A stretch of DNA of 64,000 nucleotides, from assembly GCF_003324165.1 (NCBI RefSeq), contig NW_025407842.1:524081-588080 (forward strand), in the 5' to 3' direction. Positions 22,574 to 32,777 of the stretch are shown piece by piece (position 1 is the first letter of the stretch; each line of letters begins with the position of its first letter). A program made the position numbers and the translations under genes. Under the pieces are notes generated by a model. The model did not search any database. It was not told the DNA's origin and saw nothing but the letters and a program-made list of their open reading frames with translations. This stretch comes from Naegleria lovaniensis (taxonomy: Eukaryota; Heterolobosea; Eutetramitea; Acrasida; Naegleriidae).

Positions 22574-23877
22574 ATGCCTTATCGAAATCCTTTGACGACC
22601 TTGCAAATTCAAATACCGAATACCAATGGTCGTTGTTGCGAGGAATTTATTCATACGGACTGGAATATCCAACTTTTGTACAACAATGTTTTTTATTTGG
22701 ATCTGATGATGAGCAGGATGGATCACCTGCATATTCTCCGAGTAAGACAAATGATGGACAAGCCAAACGAAATTGGATGGTTCAAGGTTCCATTGGACAT
22801 GGAAAAACCATCGCTTATATCATTGGATTGTTGATGAATTTTGATGAAGAGATGATTAAAAACTCATCGAGCGTTCTCGGAGTGATTTTATGTCCAACGG
22901 ACCTGTTGGTCTTACAAGTGCAATCGGTTTTGAATTCCATTTCAGATTACATTAATGGATTCATGTCAAAAGCACTACTACGTCCCAATGGGGACATTAG
23001 GTCCTCAAGAATTGAAACGTTAGATCTGTCATCGCAACCTCATGTGATTGTTTCAACTTCATCCAATTTGTTGTATTATTCAAGTTGTTATGACCTGAGC
23101 AAATTGAAAGTATTGGTCATTGATGAAATGGATATCATGTTGGATTTTCAACATCCTTTTAATGCGTCAAGCATCATCAATGATGTGAATGATAAGATTT
23201 ATTCTTCGCATAGAAAAAATATTAGAAAGATCTTTTCCAAAATTCCTTCGAATACTGACATTTTATGTTTTGGGTCTAATTTTCCTTCCGTGACATGCTA
23301 TCAATACGAAGAACGATTGAGCAACTGTCACATGATACGGACGTCTGACCATATCGTTCACGATAATATTTCAGAAAGTTTTGAATATTGCCCTCGAGAA
23401 GGGCAAAAATTTCAGACACTGCTCAGGATAATCGCCACGGCTGACAATGAATATCATGCATGTATAATATTTTGTCAGGATGAAGCTTCTGTCCTCAAAT
23501 TATTTCAAAAATTGAACTCTTCTCGTAAACACAAAGATGTTGCAAAACTAATCAATTTAGAAGCTCCAAACAGACCAGTTTTAGAGGCACAAAATAGAAT
23601 ATTGATTACCATCGATGAAGCATTTATTGGTATTGACATTCATAGAATCAACCTTGTGGTTCACTATGACATTGCCAGAGACGTTTCAACTTGCAAATTT
23701 CGAAGTGGTAGATGTGGCAGACTTGGTCGACCTGGCTATGCTTATTATTTACCAGCAACACCCGAAGAATTGGACTATGTGCATCATTATTTCCACAACT
23801 CTGCAAAATGTCCTTTTGCAAGACCAATGTTGTCCTCGAAACATTATCATGATTTGGACATTTCCTTCATGAATTAA
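22574..23877 (+). CDS. Divergent DEAD-box RNA helicase
   Basis: Helicase motifs in order: Q-motif region (FDDLANS...GLEYPTFVQQ), motif I GSIGHGKT, Ia PTDLLVLQVQ, II IDEMD, III region FGSNFP, IV CIIFCQDE, V ITIDEAFIGIDIHRINLVVH, VI FRSGRCGRLGRPG. About 430 residues, i.e. a bare two-domain core like eIF4A. Motif II reads DEMD and motif III lacks the SAT triplet (GSN instead), so coupling of ATP hydrolysis to unwinding may be altered. The open frame has no upstream ATG. The ATG at 22574 (MPYRN) lies one frame off, immediately before FDDLA, and one base in the AAATCC run would join them; hence the start given, which is inferred. The gap to the hydrolase stop is only 64 bases. Confidence 0.78.
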
Positions 23878-24004
23878 CATCTTCACTACGCTCTGAAAAT
23901 TAGAACTTCCATTAAGCAGATCATGATCGTCGAGCTTCCACATCCATCCGTAATGTCAAATCCAATCAAAATCTCTCCCACTCTTACAAAAAAAAGTTCT
24001 CCAC

Positions 24005-26121
24005 ATGCTCTCTTTCGGAAATAGGTCATCATTATTGGCGTGTAACACACTCATCAAGCGTGTTGGAGTGTATCGATTCAGTCGTGGTGGTGATGCTGGC
24101 CATCATCAGACATCCTCATTGATTTTAAGTAATGGTTCGTGTACCTTTCGTAGACATTATTCAATCCCTACCTCTTCAACATCCACAGAACTGAATTCAT
24201 TCTTGGATACGCTTTTCAAGAAAAAGAAGACCAACACCTCCTTTTTCTCTGATTTACTAGCTGTGGAGGATGACTCGGGTCACTCCTCAAATTGGACCTT
24301 AACTCAGAATGGATCATTGGCGTATAAATCCTCAGGAAGTGCGTTGGTTGATTTTTTCTACAAGTCTGTGGAAGGAATTTCACAACGTGGAATTCATCAG
24401 TTACTTTCCGAATCTTGGCAAGAAGATCCAACAAGAACATTGAAAGTCATATTCTTTATTTTGGACATCCGTCAGGGAAAGGGAGAAAAGAAGATATTCT
24501 ATGAGTGTCAACGATGGCTTGCATTGCATCATCCTAAAACGTTCCTTGCCAATCTCAAGTTTATTTCGAAATTTGGATATTGGAAAGATTTGTTGAACTT
24601 GCTATCGTACATTCGATACGGTGGTTATGAAATGGATGAACGACCACGTTGGTTTCAAAGGCAACAGAATCATTTGTCAAGACTTCCGTCCGTGTTTGGC
24701 TTGAAACAATTTCTCAGATATCTAAAACGTTGTTCTTACAACAAGACTGAAGATAAGGATCACATATCTGAGGAATTGACAGAAATGGATATTCTGCGGC
24801 ACATGAAAAACATCTCAGAAAGTCGTGAGCTTATGGAATTTTCTGCTCAAGAAAAGATCATTCTTCGACAAAGTTATCTGCAAGCACGTGAAATTATTGT
24901 CGATCTCTATGTCGACCAATTAAGGAAGGACAAAGAATACATGATTAAGAAGAGTCAAGCACAACCCTCACAACCCGTTGGTATTCATTCTCTTTGTGCC
25001 AAGTGGGCTCCATCGATTGGAAGATCAGCAGACAAACTATTAGATGGAATTGGTCTTGACATTGCTAAGAAATTATTCCCATTGGGTGAAGAATGAGGAA
25101 TTCAACTCACTAAGAGACAACAGGGACTTGGAGATGCAAATTTCACAGACGAGCAAGTGTATGAATATTTAGCAAAAATCAAATACCAGAAAGAGTACTT
25201 GGCACCATTGAGAGCTGCTACTCCTGTGATTGAAACTTTCATGGCAGCAAAAAGATGGAGTGAAATTCCTTACCAAAGAGTTCCATCAGTATGCATGCAC
25301 AGAAACAAGAAATTATTTATGCGTAGAGATTTGGAACGATTTTCTGAATTTTTAGGAAAAGTAGTGAAAGGAGAACAAAAGATTTCTGGAAAGGTTCTCT
25401 TTCCTCATCAAATTGTGGAAAATTTGATGGTTGAAAAAGATAAGAATGCTATTTTGACTCTAGAATTACAATGGAAGACCTTAGTTGAAAATACCGAACA
25501 CAAGGAAACTTTGAGCTAGCAAATTGTCTTCCTATCTGTGACGTTTCAGGAAGTATGAACGGACAGCCTATGAACGTTGCCATGGCACTTAGCATTTTGA
25601 TGTCTGAATTGAATGACAATCCATTTAAGGGACTGATTTGCACCTTCTCCGAAAAGCCAGAATTTGTGTCATTGAATCCAAAGGCTCCTCTTAGAGAACG
25701 ACTTTTCACATTGTCTGCTGCCAACTGGTCCATGAATACCAATTATCAAAAAGTATTTGATTTAATCTTGGAGAAGGCAGTAAGCAACAATTTAGCCAAA
25801 GATCAAATGATTCGAAAGATGGTTGTTTTTTCAGACATGCAATTTGATGAATCTTGTGGCCGTACCAAAACAGATCATCAACTCATTCGTGAAAAATTTG
25901 AGCGTCATGGATATACTGTTCCAGAAATTGTTTATTGGAATTTGAATGGAACTTTTAACACCGTTCCAGTGACCAAGAATGAACAGGGTGTAGCCTTACT
26001 ATCTGGATTCTCAGCTAGCCTATTAAGATTATTAACACAAACGAGTAGCTTCTCAGTAGAAGCACTGATTGATGCATCCATTCAGAAACCCAGATATGAA
26101 TGTCTTGTTTTAGAAGATTAA
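24005..26121 (+). CDS. DUF2828 family protein (vWA-like C-terminal half)
   Basis: Three open segments together cover one DUF2828 protein. Landmarks: DIRQGKGEKKIFYECQRWLA, FISKFGYWKDLLNLLSYIRY, SLCAKWAPSIGRSADKLLDG, IPYQRVPSVCMHRNKKLFM, LPICDVSGSMNGQPMNVAMA and KMVVFSDMQFDESCG. The DVSGSMNG stretch is a MIDAS-like DxSxS metal site of von Willebrand A folds. DUF2828 occurs in plants, fungi, protists and giant viruses; the biochemical role is unknown. The N-terminus (RSSLLACNTLIKRVGVYRFS) is Arg/Ser-rich and could be a mitochondrial presequence. An in-frame TGA lies at 25094-25096, with the same frame continuing as family-like sequence. A one-base shift near 25499-25507 (GG run) precedes the DVSGS motif. 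Either these are consensus errors or the gene is inactivated. Confidence 0.8.
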
Positions 26122-26266
26122 TGTATACTATCATTGATGAATCATAATGTTTCATACGAAACAACAATGAGGCAAGTCGAAGCGGATTTTTATTAAAACA
26201 CCGCTTAGTACGAGCGCGCATTGATTTGGATTAACCATTTATTGACATGAGCAAAAAAAAATTTTC

Positions 26267-27327
26267 ATGCCTCTCATTCTCATTGATTTTGTGTGCATGT
26301 TGACAGATTCACGCCGAAGTGATGATGATGATCATATTGATCAACTGGTTGAAAAATTGAGCCAAAAGATCATGTCAGGATCAAGAAGAATCGCAAATCC
26401 CTTCTCGCAAAGTTTTACACTTGTTCACACGATTGACAAGGTTACACATTCACCTGCCATGTCTTGTTCGACAGCTGTAACATTGTCAAATTTTGATGAT
26501 GTCTATCTGAAACATCCTTCAGAAATTAGAATTTCATATCATCATTCTTGTATTATAATTTGTGACTCGGGAAATCATCGTTTATTATTTTTTGATTTGT
26601 CGTCAAAAAAGTTTATAACGACAATTTCCATGGAAGTGTATCATTTTTGCATTCAGGAGAATTATGATCATTTGAATCACGATGCTCTGTTAGTGATTTC
26701 ATCTAAAATGTTTCAAAGTCATTGTTGTTTGAAATACGATTTACTTAATGTCATGAATCATTCTCACAGGATGGACACTGACATTGCCATTGACAAGAAA
26801 GTCATATGGAAATCACAAGCATTTCAGAATGTTACTGGAATATCCATTTCAAAGAAACATGTGTTCATCTCTGAATTTCTTTCCAAAAGCATTATTATTT
26901 TGGATTTGTCCTCGGGAAGATTAGTACATATGATTGACCTGTTGATTTTTGTCCTTATCGATCAGAATGGAACCATGTTGATGGATTTCTATATGTCCTT
27001 GAAAAGCGTGCAATGGAAAAGTCTTCCGAATGTCGTGTTGAAATATTTTCAACTAATGATTCCAACGCTTTATGGAAAAGTGTGAAAAGTTTTGGAGCAA
27101 ACGAATTGAATTCACCAAAAGGAATATGTCTGGATAAGAGTAGAGGTCATATTCTCATTACAGATTCAGTGAGCTCACAATTTAATCGAATTCAAATCTT
27201 TAGAGATGAACAACGTGTAAAATCCTATTTCACGAATCGTTTGAAATGCAACGCGGGAATGTGTTTGAATGAATTCACTGGAGAGTTGTTGGTGTGCAAT
27301 TCTAGAGACGTGTCGATCTTTAAATGA
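26267..27327 (+). CDS. NHL-repeat beta-propeller protein
   Basis: Starts at ATG 26267. A polar, Asp/Arg-rich N-terminus is followed by NHL-type blades: LKHPSEIRISYHHSCIIICD with SGNHRLLFFDLSSKKFITTI, VTGISISKKHVFISEF with SIIILDLSSGRLVHMID, LNSPKGICLDKSRGHILITD with NRIQIFRDEQRV, and AGMCLNEFTGELLVCNSRDV. The pattern P.G(I/V).(L/V)D....(I/L)(L/V).(T/D)....(I/V)..(F/L) is that of NHL propellers, which bind protein or RNA. The frame moves by one base near 26935-26942 (GACCTG, probably GACCCTG). After it, blade sequence HVDGFLYVLEKRAMEKSS resumes. The C-terminal blade is clearly paralogous to the gene ending at 39950. Confidence 0.75.
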
Positions 27328-27461
27328 TTGGTTCTTCTGAAATTCCAAGTTCCGTTGATTCGTTTTAGAATTTTGAAAATGCACTTTTGTAACTTTTATT
27401 AATCTTCAGGCCTGAAACAAGCGGGCAATTCAATTAAAAAAAAGAAGACTCACACACAACA

Positions 27462-28678
27462 ATGAATGATTTATGTTCAATAGACACTTCGGAAGAGACA
27501 TTCTCTGAAGAATTGATCTCGGAAAAGTCAAATGTCACAAATCCGAACGAGATTTTTATGCTCTCATTCCCAAATATCCAAGTGCTCAAGAAAAATCCAG
27601 TGGTGCAGGACATGCTATCAAATCTTCGAAACGATGGATTGCACATTCCACTTACGTCTATGCTCAAGAAAAAATTGATGGCTCTCAGTTGTCATTCATG
27701 CTCGTCAATGACACTGCCAACAACGATGACGCCATTTCCAATTCAGAAGGAAATAAGAAATTAATTTTTCGAACCAAGAAAGGTCCAATTTCCAATGACA
27801 TTTGTTTTGAAAATGCCATCAAGGCCATTTCAGAAATTCAACATTTACTTTCTCCCAATTATGTCTATCGAGGTGAAACCATCACTCGTTACAGACATTG
27901 TCGTGTCATGTATGGCTTCATTCCTCCAAAATCATTTGTCTTGTTTGATGTTCAGAATGATAAGGGAAATTATTTACTTCCTGATGAAATTGAAATGGAA
28001 GCCAAACGATTGGGATTGATGTGTGCTCAAATTGTGTATCGTGGAGTGTTGGATTTTGAAAAGTTGAAATATTTGTGTAATAATACCAAGTCACAGTTGG
28101 GTGGTTATGCGATGGTTGAGGGTTTGGTTGTGAAACAATATTTGGATAAAACGACAGTTGACACTTTTTCTGAATCTGAATATACCAAGTCCAAGAGAAG
28201 TGAAGAAGATGAATTGGATGGCTGTGGTGATGTTCGAATGGTTTCATTCAAAATGGTTTCCAAGCGTTACAAGGAAACTAAAAAACCAAAACATCTCAAG
28301 GAAGAAAAGGATATTGACACCAAATTGAAAACTATTGCTCAAAGTGTCTGCACTCAATCGAGATGGGAAAAAGCCATGATTCGTTATCTTGAGGAAGGAG
28401 GTGACATCAATCATAGGGATTTGAGTGGTATTCTATGTTTGGAAATTAAGAAGGATATCATTAAGGAAGAACATGATTCCATTCAAATATTGTTGAAAGA
28501 GTGTGAAATGGAATGTACAGATGGTTTGGTAGATATTATTTTGGAATATGCAGTTGAAGGAGTGAAAGAGTGGGTTAAGGAGTATGTCAAGGAAATTGCA
28601 TCGACCTTGATTCAAGACACGAATGCAAGTAATTCTGTTGAGGAGTTGTCTATAACATCTTCCAATCATGATGAATAA
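27462..28678 (+). CDS. RNA ligase family protein (nucleotidyltransferase)
   Basis: All covalent nucleotidyltransferase motifs are visible: motif I AQEKIDGSQLSFM (Lys of KxDG is the AMP acceptor), motif III region VYRGETI, IIIa SFVLFDVQ, motif IV MVEGLVVK and motif V VSFKMVSKRYKE. These enzymes join 3'-OH and 5'-phosphate RNA ends through a ligase-AMP intermediate. The order N-terminal leader (about 70 aa), catalytic domain, then a 130-residue helical C-terminal domain resembles the Rnl2/editing-ligase arrangement. It does not look like Rnl5, where an OB module precedes the catalytic domain. The frame moves by one base near 27632-27640: LSNLRNDG becomes WIAHSTYVYAQEKIDG when one base is added. 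The protein is thus split just upstream of motif I. Probably a sequence error. RNA repair is the likely role. Confidence 0.82.
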
Positions 28679-28727
28679 ATTGTCAAATCATCTCGAATCT
28701 TTCAAAAGATAGGTTCTTGATGAACTC

Positions 28728-30448
28728 TTATTTGTCGTAATTTGTGAGTGCCAAAACAGCTTCTATAAAATCAAACACAACTTTCTCATCGAATGCAACT
28801 CCACTTGGTACGAAGGAACCTGTAAAGAATGCTCTATTTCCACCTTTGGAAGTTTTTACAAGTAGAATATTCTCATGTTGTCCATAAATGCAAGCAGGAA
28901 TGACCTTATTATTCATACAGAGAGAGAACAAGCAGGATCGTCACTTGCAGACACGAGAAGAGTGGGGCTCAAGATATCATTTAAATGATGGTAACAACTC
29001 GCCGTGTCGTAATAATCATTTGGAATATCTTGAAGTTCTGGATTAATTTTGAGTGTGAAATTCGTGTCAAATTCTATAAAAGTTTTTGAGGCCATGAGTT
29101 CATCCAAGTTGAGAGAAGCATGTGGATGCTTCTGAAACACGCTCCAATTGTTTTTCACAATCTTTTTGAGCTGTTGAAGAATCATGTTGTGATACCTTGT
29201 CATTGGAGTTGTCATGCAATTTTTGATGTCGTATGGATTTGAAATGGAAATGCACATCGAGAAGTAATTTGATGAAGCAAGACCGGATACAGCACTTAAT
29301 AGTAAATTTGCACCAAATCCCCATCCAACTCCTATAAATTGAGCACTAATTGAGTGCGAGTTTGAGTTATTTCCAATCCTGTACTTTTCTGCGAGTTGTT
29401 GAATGCAATATCTTAGATCTTGCTCATCTCCTAATAGCTTGAAATTGGAGCTAGTAGTTAATGGATAATTTTGAGATCTTCCCTCTCTACTATAAATGAT
29501 TATTCGGTGAATAGAATCTTTTGTGGATGCTGCAAGCCTCAGAGAGTTTCTGTTTCCACATACACCATCAATAAAGGAATCTAAATAGCATGAATTTTCA
29601 CCCAGGCATCCATCAATATCTGGAATCAATAGAAGTGTTGAAAATGTACTAGATGAAGCGTTTTTAGAGCTTGACTTCTGTAATACATCAAAGTAAAAGG
29701 TTTGTTCATTTCTAACAATGGTCACTTTGTCATATTTCCAACCTTCTTTCTCGTAATATTGAGAAATATTGTCACTTGTCAATTTTCCAAAACCTAACAG
29801 TCGTGTAAATCTATTCCCTTTCACAACCCTAGCCAGGAGCGACTGTGCAATTCCAGAAAATCCAAAAAACATTGGATACCTATAAAGTGACATTTCATTG
29901 AAAGCAGAAGGTCCCAAGAAAATGGTTGACAATGCCCAAGGTGTATTGTCAAGTCCATCTTGGCTTCTTGCACAATTTTCTTCTTTTCGAAATCGTCTTT
30001 GAAAACCTCAAATAGTTTTCACTTAATTTTGTGATAGCAGATCCATTCAGTGACGGAGAAAGTTTGCAAATTTCACTCAACTGAATATGATTTGTATTGT
30101 TTTGAAAGGTCGTTTCCGAACCTTCTTCATTTCGATTATTATTTTCTTCTTTTCATCGTCATAATACTCATCATCATTCTCTATAGATCGTTGATTTTCT
30201 GTATTTCCAAATTTTGAACTCATGTAAACTCTCACTTCATCAAACATTCCATTCACGTGTGCATAATAATAAATAAAAAGTATTAAACTCATCAAGAATG
30301 GAAAACTCATAAACATTTGTCGGAAGTAAATAGTATATGGAGAAGTATTTGCAGCAATGATTTGATCATAGATGGATTGAGTAGCTGTCGGAACAAAACT
30401 CAACGTTGGATGATGCGATGAGGCTTCATGGTCTTGATGAGAAGACAT
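28728..30448 (-). CDS. ABHD1/3-like alpha/beta hydrolase lacking catalytic Ser and His
   Basis: From ATG 30448: a polar N-terminus, one membrane segment (FLMSLILFIYYYAHV), a charged linker, then an AB-hydrolase-4 (YheT/ABHD1-3) domain. Landmarks are GRSQNYPLTTSSNFKLLGDE, FIGVGWGFGANLLLSAVSGL, SISNPYDIKNCM, YYDTASCYHHLNDILSPTLL and VSASDDPAC. The nucleophile elbow, normally G-x-S-x-G, reads G-W-G-F-G, with Gly (codon GGA) in place of Ser. The region expected to be GGH.(G/A)F reads GGNRAFF, so His is also missing. The Asp neighbourhood is kept. The call is therefore a membrane-anchored pseudo-hydrolase. The frame moves near 28925, 30000 and 30105, each in a homopolymer or CT run, so the span is a composite reading. 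The loss of Ser needs two base changes and is not explained by the indels. Confidence 0.72.
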
Positions 30449-30597
30449 TTTTTTATTACAAGAAAAATTGAAGTTGACCGTTCATAAGATTATTGACATT
30501 TTAAGATTCGATCGTTTCGTTATCCAAGTCTTTGACAATGACCCTGCAACGTTGTTCTGTATCGTTCGATCCAAATTTACATTTCCATGAGCCTTTT

Positions 30598-31008
30598 TCA
30601 AACAAATACTAATCTGGAAATTAAAAAAAGGATCATCATGAATGAAAGAGACCATGAGTACGACATGATTTTCAAATTACAATGACAATTTCTGTTTGCA
30701 ATAACATCTATTCGTTCCTGATTTTCTTTAGTTGAGTTTGAATTTGAAATTGAGGTTTCTTTCATGTTACTCTCCTTCTTCATTTCATTAGAAACAAAAT
30801 CTTCTTCTTGTTGTGGTATTAATGGAGAAGAATCCTCATAATATGTTTATAATTTTTGGGAAAGACATAAAACTCAAGTTGTGAATAATCTATGGTATTC
30901 CACTTGGAGTTTTGATGGTTTGAAGGCGATGGAACACTTCTTTGTGAATGTCTTGATGGGATCATTCGTTCGTTGTTGGAAAACATTTTTCAGATGTTTT
31001 TTCTTCAT
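30598..31008 (-). pseudogene. Broken copy of the tail-anchored small protein gene (copy A)
   Basis: Counterpart of the 140-residue gene in copy B. From ATG 31008 the frame reads MKKKHLKNVFQQRTND and stops early. The shared segment DYSQLEFYVFPK lies in another frame, and the shared end IMSYSWSLSFMMILFLIS is reached through a third opening (ATG 30783). Given the base-loss pattern elsewhere in this window, part of the damage may be sequencing error, but several disagreements suggest real decay or relaxed constraint. No known domain. Confidence 0.45.
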
Positions 31009-31643
31009 GATTTTGAAGCAAGAACGGTCGCATTATTGAGAAACTCCACATTGTTATTCATGTCAGAGCAACCGGTGAATGGTGTTCTTAACAGTTCTTG
31101 TTGCTGCATGTTGTTACGATTGATTTAGGAAGCTCAGTATCGACAATAATGAACAGAATTGATTAATTTAGAAGTGACAAGGTTCTTTGCGTGCGCTTTT
31201 TTATAAAACTGGATTTTGGTTGATGATGTCCATTACCATTGGATTATGTTGTTTCCATGATCCTTTTTCTGAGAAAGGATTTTTTTCAAAAATGTGACAT
31301 TTGTATTTGTATACTTTTGTCATTGAGAATGAAGAAAAAGGGATGCAAGAGATTGTCTCTCTTGAGCTTATTTGTGTTATGGGTTGTTTTTGGTGGAAGA
31401 TTCGAGATTGAAAGTTTCAAAGAAATATTTCGATTGTCCACAGAGACAAGGTTTGAGATTGTATCATGGACGACAGAATTCAAAAGTTGGCAACCACACT
31501 GTAGATGAAACCACCGTCATTGATGATTTAGCAAGGTTCTCTTATTGACGTCTGACAATCGAAACATTTTCACGTACAGCCAACATATTTTTCACAAAGC
31601 CACCTGCTTTAAAATCCACACACTTGTTCCATTCACAAGCCAA
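30615..31643. repeat. Tandem duplication, copy A
   Basis: Copy A aligns with 31702-32733 at a constant offset of about 1086-1090 bases. Matching blocks include GGAAATTAAAAAAAGGATCA (30617) and GGAAATTAAAAAAAGCATCA (31702), the block with CAAGTTGTGAATAAT, AAACTGGATTTTGGTTGA, GATGAAACCACC and CACTTGTTC.ATTCACAAGCC. Divergence is substantial, with many substitutions and small indels, so the duplication is not recent. Confidence 0.8.
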
Positions 31644-31684
31644 AGGGTTGTTCAGTTTTATAAAAAGTCTCATCAACGAACTTT

Positions 31685-32107
31685 TTAGAGATCGACAAAG
31701 GTGGAAATTAAAAAAAGCATCATCATGAAGGAAAGAGACCACGAGTACGACACGATCAAAAAACAGCAGTGTCTTTTCGAAGGAATGGATATTCGTTGTT
31801 GAGGAAGGATATCTGTGTTTGATAACCTAGTCATTGATGAACAAGATTCTTGTCTGGATTTCGTATGAATCAAACCATCGATCTGCTTCTCATTCAACCA
31901 TGGATCCTCTGGCACAAGTTCTTGTGAAGAATTTTCATAAAGACTACTTTTTGGAAAAACATAAAAGTCAAGTTGTGAATAATCGTGTATGGTATTCAGT
32001 GATGTGTCTGAATTGTTTAAATAAGAAGTGTGAACAATTCTTGGTAGTTGTCTTGATAGGGTGTTCATGTTCTTTCTGTTGGATGCTTTTTTTCTAATAT
32101 TTTTCAT
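31685..32107 (-). CDS. Small protein with C-terminal membrane segment, 140 aa (copy B)
   Basis: An intact ATG-to-stop frame inside tandem copy B. The N-terminus is basic and Asn/Ser-rich; the middle holds IHDYSQLDFYVFPK and the C-terminus ends in a hydrophobic run (SWSLSFMMMLFLISTF), so it could be a tail-anchored protein. The DYSQL(D/E)FYVFPK and SYSWSLSFMM stretches are kept in copy A, hinting at protein-level constraint. No family recognised, and the gene may simply be a chance frame in duplicated intergenic DNA. Confidence 0.4.
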   Translation of the reverse strand: MKNIRKKASNRKNMNTLSRQLPRIVHTSYLNNSDTSLNTIHDYSQLDFYVFPKSSLYENSSQELVPEDPWLNEKQIDGLIHTKSRQESCSSMTRLSNTDILPQQRISIPSKRHCCFLIVSYSWSLSFMMMLFLISTFVDL

Positions 32108-32733
32108 TCATTCATTCAACTAAAACTCCACGTTGTTACTCATGACAGGTGTTGGTCAAAACGGTTCTTGATACCGCATGTTATTAAATTCCTTTTGGCA
32201 GATCAATATCGACATTTATGAACAGAACTTCTTACTTTAGAGTGTACTGTTCTTAATCTTTGGAGACTTCTTAAAACTGGATTTTGGTTGACGGTATCCG
32301 TTTCCTTTGGTTTGTGCTGTTCAATGATCCTTTTACTGAGAAAGGAACTTTCTAAAAATCGAGATATATGCTTTTGTACAGACAATGAAGAAAAAGGATG
32401 CATTAGATTGTCAGACAATGAAGAAAAAGGATGCATTAGATTGTCTCTTATGAGCTTATTTGTGGTATGGGTTGTTCTAGGTAAAAAATTCGAGAATGGA
32501 AGTAAAACTCAAATAATTTTACAGTTCAATTTTGATCGTCAATGTAGTATCATGGACTACAGAAAACAACCAATGGCAACTTCACTGTAGATGAAACCAC
32601 CATAATTGAACGACCGTTTAGCAAGGTTCCGAAATTGACGTCTGACAGTTCCAGCCATTTTCACGTTTCAACCTACAATTTTTTCACGAAGTCACTGCTT
32701 TAAAATCCATACACTTGTTCAGTTCACAAGCCA
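31702..32733. repeat. Tandem duplication, copy B
   Basis: Second copy of the ~1.09-kb unit, lying directly upstream of the prion-like gene. Its right end (around 32700-32733) is that gene's leader, so copy A carries a displaced duplicate of the leader near 31610-31643. Copy B holds the longer small-protein frame on the minus strand and an internal perfect 33-bp doublet that copy A lacks. Confidence 0.8.
32379..32444. repeat. Perfect 33-bp direct repeat, two copies
   Basis: Copies at 32379-32411 and 32412-32444 are identical (begin CAGACAATGAAGAAAAAGGA). The length is a multiple of three, so frames are kept: on the minus strand it doubles the 11 residues around MHPFSSLSDNL. Copy A has the corresponding unit once (around 31330), so the doubling followed the larger duplication and must be recent. 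Confidence 0.9.
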
Positions 32734-32777
32734 ACAACAAGAAAAAAACAATTAAAACACTCAAATCAACACGTTTC

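Noticed and set aside
25094-25096. Selenocysteine or alternative genetic code at TGA
   Set aside because: TGA is used as the terminal stop in other genes here, the position has no Cys-like context in the family, and the same gene has another frame defect.
27462-28678. Programmed ribosomal frameshifting in the RNA ligase and neighbours
   Set aside because: No slippery heptamer or pseudoknot is evident, and breaks of the same kind occur in too many unrelated genes.
30615-32733. Tandem repeat as terminal repeats of a transposon
   Set aside because: The units are adjacent full copies with no transposase frame, no inverted ends and no target-site duplication.
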